Shown piece after piece: positions 1 through 10,700 of a stretch of DNA of 64,000 bases. The notes under the pieces are model-generated. The model was not told the origin of the DNA, ran no database searches, and saw only the letters and a list, made by a program, of their open reading frames with translations. The position numbers and the translations under genes are program-made. Numbering within the stretch: position 1 is the stretch's first letter; the number at the start of each line of letters is the position of its first letter. This DNA comes from Siphonodentalium dalli (lineage: Eukaryota; Mollusca; Scaphopoda; Gadilida; Siphonodentaliidae): the NCBI GenBank assembly GCA_032622095.1, contig CP136065.1, positions 148,991,577 through 149,055,576 of the forward strand, given 5' to 3'.

Positions 1-111
1 CATGTGCTTCATTAGTATAAGGTTGGTGATGTATTTGGCCGACTAGTCGACGTCGACTCGACTTTTGGTGTTCGACTAGTCGACTCCAGAATCCCAGAGT
101 CGTTTGAACAC

Positions 112-512
112 TAGCTATGCTCTCATTAAGAGACCTGTTTAACGAGGTTATGGGCCGGTACTTACCGCAGTGATACCACCAAAATACCGCGGTTATCATT
201 CTCTACCGCGGCGGAGGACGGTTGACCCGCGGTACTGGTATGGTATTTTTACCGTTGGTTACCGCAGGTCACTGCGTTATTGGTGTTCGTTACCGCCGCA
301 CACCGCGTTATTTTTTCCGTAACCGCGTTCAAATTACCGCTAACGGCCCTCCACCGCGGAGTGAACACGACTGAAACAAGGCGCCACACGGTAGCTAAAT
401 GATTATGAATAACTTTTGTAGTATTGAATGAATTCCTGTAAGCTGCACATGTACACGTAATGAATATAAATGAATACTAATGCAAACGGATTACATATGG
501 GCTAGGGCCCGA
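112..512 (-). mobile_element. Fragment of TA-flanked element with CCGCGGTA-rich end
   Basis: Matches, in reverse orientation, the right 390 bases of the element at 26809-29025: the terminal GCTCTCATTAAGAGACCTG, then many ACCGCGGT and TACCGC words, then the segment from GTATTGAATGAAT to CATATGGG. It stops abruptly at about 512, so it is a truncated copy. Confidence 0.75.
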
Positions 513-1442
513 CGAAGCTTCGAGATTCGATTCGATTTCGAATCTTACGTTTCGATTCGATTCGAAAGTGGTCGGGTAATTCGGGATATTTCGAATCGTT
601 ATATACAAGTTCTTTATCACTGGGAATAGACTGCATTATCTATAAAAATTATTCATATTATCCCCAATACTTAACACAAGTCTCCTTCCGCGACCATGTG
701 TGACCACCATGGTCCAATGTGTATAGGGTAAGTTGCCCAAAAGCTCACTGCTCGTATATATTGCCCCACCAGTCCCAGTGCTGGTTACTCGTGGAAGGTC
801 AGTGCAACTCGTGCAGCATGCATGTATAGGTCTGTGATGGTTTGCGTGTTCATCGCGGTTGTACCATAATCGTAATGCACATGGTTTCCTCAACCACATA
901 AAACCAGAAATGTCGCGATACTGAAGTTAGTGAATTTCTTGTGGGACATATTTGTATGTCGGTATCTGACATTCTTACCAGAAAAGCCTATATTGCGTTA
1001 CTCAGATCAATCAAATAATATAATTTTTTTTTTAACTCAAAATTAAAACGATATAAATATATTAAATAAACATTTTGGGCTCCATCTCCAAATCCGACCA
1101 ACATCTTTATCCGGGAAATGGAATATAATTTGTTAACCATTCAGCTTTCCGACAGACAGGCCCAAGTTGGGATACTATATATAGTTCTCTGTAATCCCGT
1201 TTGCGTATGCGCTATTCTCAATTAAGTCACGATGCGCAATTTTGATATCGCGCGTGCCTGCTGTGCGCGACAGGGTGAAGCGTACATGCGCAGAAGAGTT
1301 CCCGTTTGCAATGACTCGAATCAGACTCCATTAACTCCAAAGTTCCAAACTGCTTTCTTTCGCGAACTTCACGCATACTGGCAGTGGCACAAAATATGAA
1401 ATGGTATCGTACCATTCTCATATATTAAACTGTTTTAAACTG
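513..1442. other. Non-coding DNA with an ATTCGA simple repeat
   Basis: 515-600 is rich in TTCGATTCGA-type words. The rest is AT-rich with no gene recognised apart from the CpG-enriched stretch listed separately. At 25-90 there are several GACTAGTCGAC-like palindromic words. Confidence 0.4.
1165..1345. promoter_or_regulatory. CpG-enriched island with TATATATAG upstream; weak promoter candidate
   Basis: In otherwise CpG-poor DNA, 1195-1345 has many CpGs (TGCGTATGCGC, GATATCGCGCG, GTGCGCGAC, ACATGCGCAG). The last resembles an NRF1 half site. TATATATAG lies just 5'. It is about 3.4 kb before the first coding exon, so it could host the missing 5' exon, but no clear donor is visible. Confidence 0.2.
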
Positions 1443-1855
1443 CAGCCCTGGGAATTAGCCTAGGCAATAGGCAATGCCTAGGTAAAAGCAGAGGCAAAAT
1501 CAGTTTGCCTAGGCAATTATATTTCCTAGGTAAAACAAGTTCATGTCTATCAGAAATAGAACCTCTTTAGCCAAAATGACTTCCTTAAATCACTCTTTAC
1601 ATATATTGTCCTACAATTGTTTCCATGGCTCTGGGCTATGGATTTACTAGTTACCCGGTATAAAGACACTTGTTTTAGAGATTATTTGTGGAATTGTATA
1701 TATGTTGAGTAGTGGCCTGGAAATAATGTTCCCCAAAATAACTAAGTAATTCAGGTTATTATTGAATCATATTGATTTGAGATGACAATATTGCTGCAAA
1801 ATTTCCTAGGCCAATTTCTTTGACCTAGGTAAATTTTCCTTAATTCCCAGGGCTG
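1443..1855. mobile_element. Non-autonomous DNA transposon with CAGCCCTGGG ends
   Basis: Starts CAGCCCTGGGAATTA and ends TAATTCCCAGGGCTG, a perfect 15-bp terminal inverted repeat. AAACTG flanks both sides directly. Inside are several CCTAGGCAA/TTGCCTAGG words. The CAG...CTG ends recall hAT elements, but the visible duplication is 6 bp rather than 8, so the superfamily is open. Confidence 0.75.
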
Positions 1856-2276
1856 AAACTGTGATTAAATATTGTATTTATATATATCATGTCATAGAAA
1901 TTAAGTTCAATGAACCTTCTTCGTAATCTGCGACTCAGACCAGTTGGTCGGGTGACTCCAAACAAACTATATTTTTTTATTACGGCATGGACTAAAATCA
2001 TTAAAACATTAACAAAATTTACAACAGGAAATTTGCGGAATGGATAGGGGAAAGACAAACTGAACAAGATAATATAAGCGAGTTGGAGATTTTTGTGCAA
2101 ATCAAATATGGCCTCCTCGTCAAGGTGACGAAATGATACTGGCTGTAAACAAAGAATAATAACAGGAATAAAATTTGAAAATAAAATTTGAAATACTAGT
2201 ATGTATTCACACCATATTAGATTAGAAAGGTTGTGAGAAACTTTGTTGTATATATACATCATCCTCCCTTCACTCA

Positions 2277-2407
2277 GCAACTCATAGTGCTCGTAATTGG
2301 CTATGGCAACGGCAATGGCCAAGCAATTTGCTGAAACAAACTGGGCCACGGCAAAGGATTGCCATAGGGGATTGATAAAGCCAACCATCTGAAATAAGAG
2401 GGCTGCA
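2277..2407 (+). repeat. Dispersed repeat J, copy 1
   Basis: From GCTCGTAATTGGCTATGGC to AGAGGGCTGCA, including GCAATTTGCTGAAACAAAC and TGGGCCACGGCA. The same segment occurs at 5338-5462 and inverted at 57140-57230. Confidence 0.7.
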
Positions 2408-2420
2408 TTTTTGTGCTTTT

Positions 2421-2530
2421 GTATCAAATATGGCATCTTTAAATGCTTGTGGATGATCACAAAAGTTAAGCAATGTTGAGCTCAGTTAGACCTTGGCGGG
2501 ATGAGCAATTCTGGGCACTGCTAATTTTGG
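2421..2530 (+). pseudogene. 5S rRNA-like sequence (5S pseudogene or 5S-derived SINE head)
   Basis: GATCACAAAAGTTAAGCAAT, then GTTGAGCTCAGTTAGACCTT, GGCGGGATGAGC, TCTGGGCACTGCT follow, in order, the 5S rRNA path around AGTTAAGCAACGT, GAGCCCGGTTAG, TACTTGGATGGG and GGGTGCTG. These cover the pol III internal control region. Mismatches and a lost base show it is not a functional 5S gene. It lies directly after repeat J. Confidence 0.55.
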
Positions 2531-2729
2531 TGTGACTCCCACACTTCTGACTTCTCTCTCGTTCCGTTACACTTAAAAAACAACAAGAAAATTTAGAAAT
2601 GTCTATAAGAAAACATAAACTTTGTGTAGTGTCATACCTAATAACTAAAGATACTAATCCCATACTTACTTGGCATTTTGCAGTTAAATTCTCATACAGA
2701 ATCAGTTTGAAAATGAAATTGCACATTTA

Positions 2730-3112
2730 AAGACATGTTATGTACTTGTTCGGGTGCGTGAAACTGATAAGTTAGTGTTCAGGTGCTATGACTACCGGAG
2801 GAATGTAACATTCTACTAACATCGCCGAAAATTGGAAGCAAATCGACCATCCCATAGAAAACATTGTCAGAACTACGCTCAATTGTAAATATTTACTAAT
2901 ACATTCGGGACGCATCTATCGGCGGTAAACAAACGAAAACAATTTCGCCATCGAGAGTCACTGCATTTAATTAATATATAAGAATGACGGTGTGTGTTGT
3001 CAATTTGGATGTACTACATTGTATTTGTAAAGATTACTACTTTGAACAAGATTGTTCTCCATTTCTATTTGATCACCATACTGTAGTGTTTCACATCACT
3101 TTAAGACTTTCA
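2730..3112 (-). repeat. Dispersed repeat K, copy 1
   Basis: Reverse-complement match to 33425-33840: GTACTTGTTCGGGTGCGTGA, GGAGGAATGTA, GACGGTGTGTGTTG and GATCACCATACTG appear at both loci in mirrored order. Partial relatives are at 46505-46690 and 61535-61690. No coding capacity recognised. Confidence 0.7.
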
Positions 3113-4148
3113 GTGGGTTCCCCTATCCATGTGTCAAGTTTCCTGGCCAGTACTTTATCATGTTTTATTGATACAGGTTTCATACGATGTTCCACGACAT
3201 TCCCAAAAGACATTTTACATCATAGGAACAACCTGTATTTGGATCTTTTTATTTGCTAATTTTTTTCAGCAAGATGTGTCAATGGGTTGCCATGGTAGCA
3301 CGAGTCGTGTATCATGACACCTACGGATAACATATAATTGCCAGTTAATGAACGTTTATAAAACTTTCTACATTCTATATGACTGAAATGTTCATCTGAA
3401 CAAGAAGCAAATTGATTTAATATTATAGAAATATGACTTAAAATATGATGAGACAATCGAAGTGATACAATGTATACATGTACATGAGTTAATATAATAT
3501 TTAGCAAACAGGCGCATGTTCAGAGCTGAGAACTGAACCATGAATGCCCAAACCAACACTGTGTAACATAGAGCAAGATAAATTAAATAAAAGTTGCATA
3601 ATTGTCCTACTAGTACTAAATGCACTTCAAAAGTAAAAACAACTTCCTCCCAAATGAGTGCAAAATGTGGTTGTAGGTGACCAATTTATAAATTTAACAT
3701 GATATTTTTATTTAAAACATTTTGGAATTTATATACACACATCAAAACATGTCACCAGAGAGAAGGGTGGCCACATCAAATTATGTCACCAGGTGTTAGG
3801 TGACGTTAGGTATTAAGTGATAATGAGTTTTAACATAATATAATAGTATGTTTTGATGGTGGCATTGAGTTCGTATATTTCATTAGCAAACATTACAATG
3901 CCTTCTAATGTGAAGTCAAGCTTTAATGTTATTGATAGCTTATTTCAATGCGTATAAACTTGAACAATACTGTACACGAGATTCATGAGCTTACAATTTC
4001 TGAAGTTAAAACAGTATGATAATTTTTAGCCGGATGAGTTGAGATAATTTTCACTTAAATGAGTATAAGTATTGTTGTTTCCATTAATTCCTGTCATGGA
4101 TCGTCTGAACTTCCTGTAATCTGTATTAAGATCAAATATATGCAAATG
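3113..4148. other. Non-coding AT-rich DNA
   Basis: No gene or well-supported repeat recognised; CATGTCACCAGAGAGAAGG and ATTATGTCACCAGGTG form a short local duplication around 3750-3795. Confidence 0.4.
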
Positions 4149-4591
4149 CAAGCCTGCAAATAGTGTGTCTGTCATTTACAGAATAAGGTCCCCAGAGGGT
4201 GAATTTAATGATTCTATCCCACACAGCAGGCTAGCATCACCAAATTCACCCTCTGGGGACCTCATTCTACTTAGGCCTCATCTTTTGGGAAATATCTATA
4301 TAGTCTCAAATTAACATTGATTTTATTTACTTTTTCCCTTCTGGGAAGTTTCTATATCCCCTAATTTACAGAAGACAAAATGCATAATCGAGGTGACTTA
4401 TGAGTAATGGGTGAACATCACCAACTTCAACTGGGGAACTTCAATCTGATCATGGAGCAGGCGAGGCCTAAGTAGAATGAGGTTCCCAGAGGGTGAATTT
4501 GGTGATGATTGCCCGCCGTGTGGGATAGCGTCACTAAATTCATCCTTTGGGGACATCATTCTGCAAATGACAGACACTATTTGCAGACTTG
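4149..4591. mobile_element. Snap-back family B, long form, with perfect 8-bp target duplication
   Basis: Ends CAAGCCTGCAAATAGTG and CACTATTTGCAGACTTG are inverted repeats, and TGCAAATG flanks each side (4141-4148, 4592-4599). Inside are four related arms, each like GAATGAGGTCCCCAGAGGG or its complement, forming two palindromes separated by a spacer with TAGGCCTCATC and GAGGCCTAAG. An 8-bp duplication suggests hAT-type transposition. It ends about 100 bp before exon 1. Confidence 0.85.
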
Positions 4592-4669
4592 TGCAAATGA
4601 AATATGATTCTAGTTACTAATAAAAATGTTTGGATTTTATCTCTGTTTAGAGTTGTTGCTCTAATTGTT

Positions 4670-4690
4670 GTTGTGTTCTTTGTTATAGGT
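4670..4690 (+). other. Splice acceptor two bases before the start codon
   Basis: A T-rich tract ends in TTATAG at 4688, then GT and the ATG at 4691. A functional acceptor here means the mRNA leader comes from a non-coding exon further upstream, in or before this window, or from a trans-spliced leader. No convincing partner donor was identified. Confidence 0.6.
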
Positions 4691-4793
4691 ATGGGTCAAA
4701 CATTATCTGAACCAGTGACAACTAAAGAAACTTCAAGTTGTGAAAATGAATTTGTGAAAGTTGGATCATCTTGTATGCAAGGATGGCGAATAA
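4691..4793 (+). CDS. PP2C coding exon 1 (residues 1-34 plus first base of codon 35)
   Basis: Preceded by a polypyrimidine tract and acceptor AG at 4687-4688; the exon therefore begins at 4689 and the ATG follows two bases later. The donor is GTATCC at 4794. It encodes the myristoylation-like start, the phosphate-binding R33 and the beginning of the MED motif. An in-frame ATG at 4604 would add a hydrophobic stretch, but that stretch is the translated pyrimidine tract, and the family starts at MGQTLSEPV. Confidence 0.93.
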
Positions 4794-7700
4794 GTATCCT
4801 TTTTACTTTAAAAAAGTTAAATGAAATGTATTATACATGTATTTCAATAAATATTTTAGCGCTTGGGCCTATATCAGCCCAACAGTCAAAAGTTCAAGGC
4901 TGGGGATTTCTGGTGGCCTGTACAGATCTACCTACTATTATATAATAGTGAAATAAGGTTAATTTACTACAGTAATGCCCTAATTAAACAACTCCTTAAC
5001 CACAGCAGAATTATGGGTAACTTTTCAGGATTTAGTAGGAAATATGGCTTGTTGCCATACATCGGAAAGCTCTCGGGAAGAGCTTTCCGATGAATGGCAA
5101 CAAGCCATATTTCCGACTAAATCCTGAAAAGTTACCCATAATTCTGCTGTGGTTAAGGAGTCGATTAATTAGGGCATTACTGTAGCTAGTTATTGTTGTG
5201 AACACTCTCTGGTGCTTCAGTTGGTAAGGTGCATTTGGCCAATATTGGCAACCCACTAATGGCAAAGCTGGTTCAAATCCTGGTAAGAATGTATTTGTGA
5301 TCCATGCAAATGGAAGGTAACCTGATTCATGTACCAGCCTTCATAATTGGCTACGGCAATCAGCATTGCCGAAGCAATTTGCTGAAGCAAACTGGGCCAC
5401 GGCATACTGTTGCCGTAGCAGATTGCCGAAGCCAAACAATCTGAATTAAGAGGGCTGCATGTACAGGGTTGGTGCTGGACCAAAATTTCTATTACCAAAT
5501 GAGATTTTTTCGGCCAAATGATTTGCCAAATTTAATTCAGGGTATAATTGGGGAAATTGAATGAAATTCTCATTTTTTATCTGTTTTTATTATTAAAATT
5601 ATAAAAAAAAATTAACTACAGACACATAAAAATGAGCTTGTGAGCAAGTTAATAAATATTATTAAATATCAAAGTAGCAATAAATATCTAAGCGAGAACT
5701 GGAAACTATGTTTATATATTGCAACACAGTCATCAAACTACAAGTATCTGTCATCAAAGCATATATTATTTTGCCCTGTATTTTTGCTGGCAACAACACA
5801 CCAGAAATTAATCCATCGTCATTCACATATTCGGCTGATTAACCTATTGTCTTATACTCGCTGGCCATAAAACACTGACATTATAAATACGTGGTATACA
5901 ATGTTTCTAGTAATATGCATTGTGCAAAAGAGGGGTTAACTGTAAAAACAATTTTATAATTTCCTTTTGCTTTTTCATGCAAAGCGAAGGTATATAAATT
6001 GAGTGCCTGTTACAAATTACTTATACCAGCCTCAATGAAAAATATACAGAACATTGCTTTTTTCGTACTGTTATATTTTACCGACGGTTGATAACTGTTT
6101 GATGAAAGTTTGATTATGACAGAAAGAAGGTATTGAAATTTAAATATAATAATCCACACTCGATGATGTTTTACATGACTAGATAGTTCACATCCCATAA
6201 TTAAAAACCCATTGCCAAATTATTTTGCCGAATGAAAATATTAAATTCTTGTAACGATCTGGTTTTGAAAGTATGTCAGTTGCTTTCCATGGATCCACAA
6301 GTGGTTTCTAAATGCACCAGAATGATTTCCCAGTGAAAGTAACCATCTCTGCAATTTTGCTTCCACACTGAAAACTGGCAACATCTGATATGACCAAGCG
6401 GCTGAAATGACTATTAGCCAGCCTTGAAATCATGTGCCTGCCATTTGCAGAATGAGGTCCCCAGAGGGTGAATTTAGTGATGCTGGGCTAGCATCACAAA
6501 ATTCACCCTCTTGGGGCCTCATTCTTTTTAGGCCTCAGCAGAATGAGGTTCCCAGAGGGTGAATTTGGTGACCCTAGCATGCTATGCGGGATAGCATCAC
6601 TAAATTCTTCCTCTGGGGACCTCATTCTGCAAATGACAGACTCAATATTTCAAGGCTTCACTATAAACATCAATAAACACTTGCATACTGTGATGAATTT
6701 GTTCAAACATTTTCAAATGGTAACGAAGAATATTTCCTTAACCAAACACCAGATATGGAAGATTCGCACACGCACATCCTCTCATTACCCGGTGATAAGG
6801 ATTCTTGTTACTTCGGTGTTTTCGATGGACATGGAGGTAAGTCATACTATCATCACAAGATCATGTTGGTGTAATACCTGGTAGTAAATAGCTCAGTATG
6901 TGTAAACATAGACTTGTCATACCGGTATCTCCGAATGCGAAATATATTGCATGGAGGCTTCCCCGAAAACATGTCAAAATATTTTAAATAGAACATATAT
7001 ACAATTCTCAGCAGACATGTTAATTTGCAGACATTTTCATCAGCTAAAAAGCCTCTAGGATCTGCATAGTTCTACACATACCTGGTATATCTTCAGTTTA
7101 CAATTAGAAGTTGGTCAAATTATCATGGCAAACTTTGGTTGGTCTGCTTAAAATCGCTGATTATCAAGATAGCCCTTGTTATCTCAGTAGTCTTTGGCAT
7201 TCAACATGTCTACAGACTTCCACAGTGCAACACTAAGACAATTTGTTTTAATTTTGCACAAAACATTGGCAGGTTGTTAAATTTGCCTTGGATAAAAAAT
7301 AGCCAACGAAATTTAATTTTGCCTCAGCATTTACCTCTGCTAAACCGATAGCCAGACTAAAAAATTAGCATTTAGGGCTGTTAATATCAGTTTATCGTGT
7401 CAGGGGCTTCAGGGGTTATAGACAGGATGCAACAAAAGGGTCAGATAACACTAACTCAAATAAGTACTTAAAAAATCTTGTTCTCCAGTGTGGATTATTG
7501 TTATAAATCATAGTTTCCAATTTGTTCATATTGTCATGACATGGTTGATTGAATTTTAGAGGCGACAGGGCACTTAGAAAATTAACATTGAATGTTATGA
7601 ATTTTAGCATCCAAGCTACTATTACTTGTAAAACATTGTAATGTGAGAAATCATTTTATTGTGGGCTACTTACTGTCTTTGATATGAACTGTGGTAATAT

Positions 7701-10700
7701 GTTTCAAGTTAGGGGTCATAGGGGCCAGCATCCTCAACATATGGTTGTATAAACATTACATAGAGAACACTTTTGTATTGTCTAAACTATTTTTCTTGAG
7801 AGCTACTAGTATACTAATCACCATGGTATGGACTGTGTTCAGTTATCTCAGGTTAGGGGTCCTAGGGTATTCCAATGTTAAAGTGACACTACTAGTGCAA
7901 AATTGGCACTGGGACCCATAAATTCCAATAATTTGAGAATTTATGTTATTATGTACATCTGTCTGCACATGTACTTCTTTAGTACATAAAATGATAATGT
8001 TCAATATACTCTATAAATCAACATAAAAACTCTAGATTATGATTCCAATCATAGCTATTTACTATTGCCAAGGGATGCTCTCGTTAGTGTTTCATTAGTT
8101 GTCATAATCTCTAAATTTGTGTGAAATTAGTAATGTGACAGAAATTTAATTCGCTATTTTTAGCTATATGTGGCAATATCTACCAGAATCATTGTCACTG
8201 TATAGGAATTCCGATAGTCACCTAATTGGCTTCATTGCTTTACTGTGAAATGTGGAGATTGGCTGATCCTGATGTAATCCTTCTTGGAAGTAATGGGATT
8301 CCCTTCTATTTTGTTCAGACTCTGGAGCGCATACAGTAATGACCTAAATAATCGACCCCTTTAATAACCATGTGCAGTAGAATTATGGGTAATTTTTCAG
8401 GATTTAGTCGGAAATATGGCTTGTTGCCATTCATCGGTAAGCTCTCAGTGAGAGCTTTCCAGTGAATGGCAACAAGCCATTTTCTGACTAAATCCTGAAA
8501 AATTACCCATAATTCTACTGTGGTTAAGGAGTCGTTTATTTAGGGCATTATAGTCCAGTGCATTTATGAGGAAAAAGTGCCAAACCTCAAACTAATTGCA
8601 ACACAATGTTTCTTAGCAGGATTATGGCTATTAATGAACCAATTTATTTAATTATAAACAACATACTAAAAATCGAAATTGGTAAATTTTGTGAAATAAA
8701 TTTGGTAAAATTTGGTAAAAGACTCAATTATAATGATTCACCATTTCGCCATCAAGTTGCAACAAAAAGGATTGTAGCTCTAAATATGAACAGCAAAACA
8801 GGAAGCAGTATACTCTATATCAAAGAATAATGATTGTAGGAGCTGGCGATAGTAAAGTTTTAAGCATCAATGTCCATGTTTTCTGAGATTTTGTCAATAT
8901 GGTTTCCCCTACCCCATTTTTCAGATATTCAAATTTGACGTCATTTTCCAGAAAAATGAGTGAAATTCAATGACATTCATTGACATATCCAATATAAGGC
9001 TATTATTTCAACACTAAAGTGTTTTATGAGGAAAGTTCAAATGATTTTACACATTAAACGCACATTGTTTTTACTATTTATACACAAAAACCTTTAAAAA
9101 TGGACAAAAAGGCATTTTTATAAAAGAGTCAATTCTTAGGATTCACAGGACCATAATTTGATTTTCTACACCATGATTTTGGAAATTCCTTCACAGTGTG
9201 TTTAACCATGTCCATGTATACTTAAGTGATTATGAGAAATACAGGGAAAATGGATATATAATTATTGAGTTGTATGACCTCAAATATGCTATTTCATCAC
9301 GCCTGTTCTGGACCATAGGCAAATTTGGCTGTCCATACAATGGTGGAACACACATTTTGTTTAAGAATATTTTTGTCTTCTCAATCATAGATGCATAAAG
9401 AAATCATATATTGTACACAACCTAGAGGGGAAATGACTAAAACAACAAGAAATCCCTTCATTTTTCTTTAGTTTTTAAAATACAAGACCATAAAAAGTGG
9501 ATTTTAACTAATTTTGAGAAATTAAGGCTCCGAAATTAGATAAACTCCAAATTTTGGAGGCACATAACTAAAAAAATACTCAACGTATCTGGGAAAGGTT
9601 TTCTGTTCTGTAATCAGGGCTGTGTACTTTACAAAATGGATATATAAATGGAAGGTCTTGTGAAATACAGTTTTTTTATAAACATTCTTGAAAAGCCATA
9701 AATTGAGTATTTTACCAAATTTATTTCACAAAATTCATCAATTTCACCTTTCTTGATTCTTTTTGATTTTTAGTATGTTGTTTGTGATGGGTTATACTAG
9801 TAGTACTTATTCCCACTGAGAAACTTTGTGTTGCAATTAGTTTGAGGTGAAACCATAAATGCACTGGACTATTACTGCAGCTCATTCAATAGTCTGTATT
9901 TCAATCAGACTGTTCTCAACACTATGGAGTGTGAATCATTTTAAAGTTCTGAACCTGAGTAAATCTTACAATCATGATTATTACACTGAAATATGAATCC
10001 CTGTACGGTATGTATTTTATGGCTAATTATGTACGACAATTGAAGTCTGTTTTGATCCAGTTCAGCCATTACCCAGGGTAACCACTAGAGGAGCAGTGGG
10101 TAACTTTTAGGGTCCCTTTCCCCTAACCAAAATTTCACTACTTGACACAATTTGCTATAGTCCTATCCTACCCTATGTCCAAATCCATAGATTAATGCCT
10201 ACCAGTAAATATAGCCCATCTATTTCACACTACATAATACCAACAGATAAACACAGGTAATTTCATTTGCCACCTAAAGTAGAACACTTGTATACCATTT
10301 TACGAAAAAATAATTCTCATCAAGGACACTCATATCGCCATATATTGTCCTTATACTTAACCTACCAGTTTGTTAAGAATAGAAACAAATTATGATATTC
10401 CTATTATCTACTTGTAGTATTATATTACCTTAGATGTTCAGAATTTTTGGCTTAATTTATTGGCTGATTTAATAATACAAGGTACTTTTAAGCATTTTAT
10501 AGCAATCACCACTGACTAGTCAATGTCACCAACCAATAAATGGAATTTGATGTCATTTTAGTATTGAATCCAAGTGTTATAAAATAATTATTTAATTTTA
10601 ACTTTTTCGGTGCCAAGCCTATTTTCATGGTTCATTGCCAGAGAAAATGATAAAATTAGCAGATTTTCCAAAAAATGTGACTTATTATTACATACTACAA

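Noticed and set aside
1440-1861. Firm hAT assignment for the CAGCCCTGGG element
   Set aside because: The direct flanking repeat visible is AAACTG, 6 bp, not 8; left as unclassified.
1840-2460. 206-codon minus-strand frame
   Set aside because: It runs across repeat J and the 5S-like region in antisense with no recognisable motif and low-complexity hydrophobic content.
4604-4690. In-frame upstream ATG giving a hydrophobic N-terminal extension of the phosphatase
   Set aside because: The extension is the translated pyrimidine tract of a splice acceptor, and the PPM family start MGQTLSEPV fits position 4691.
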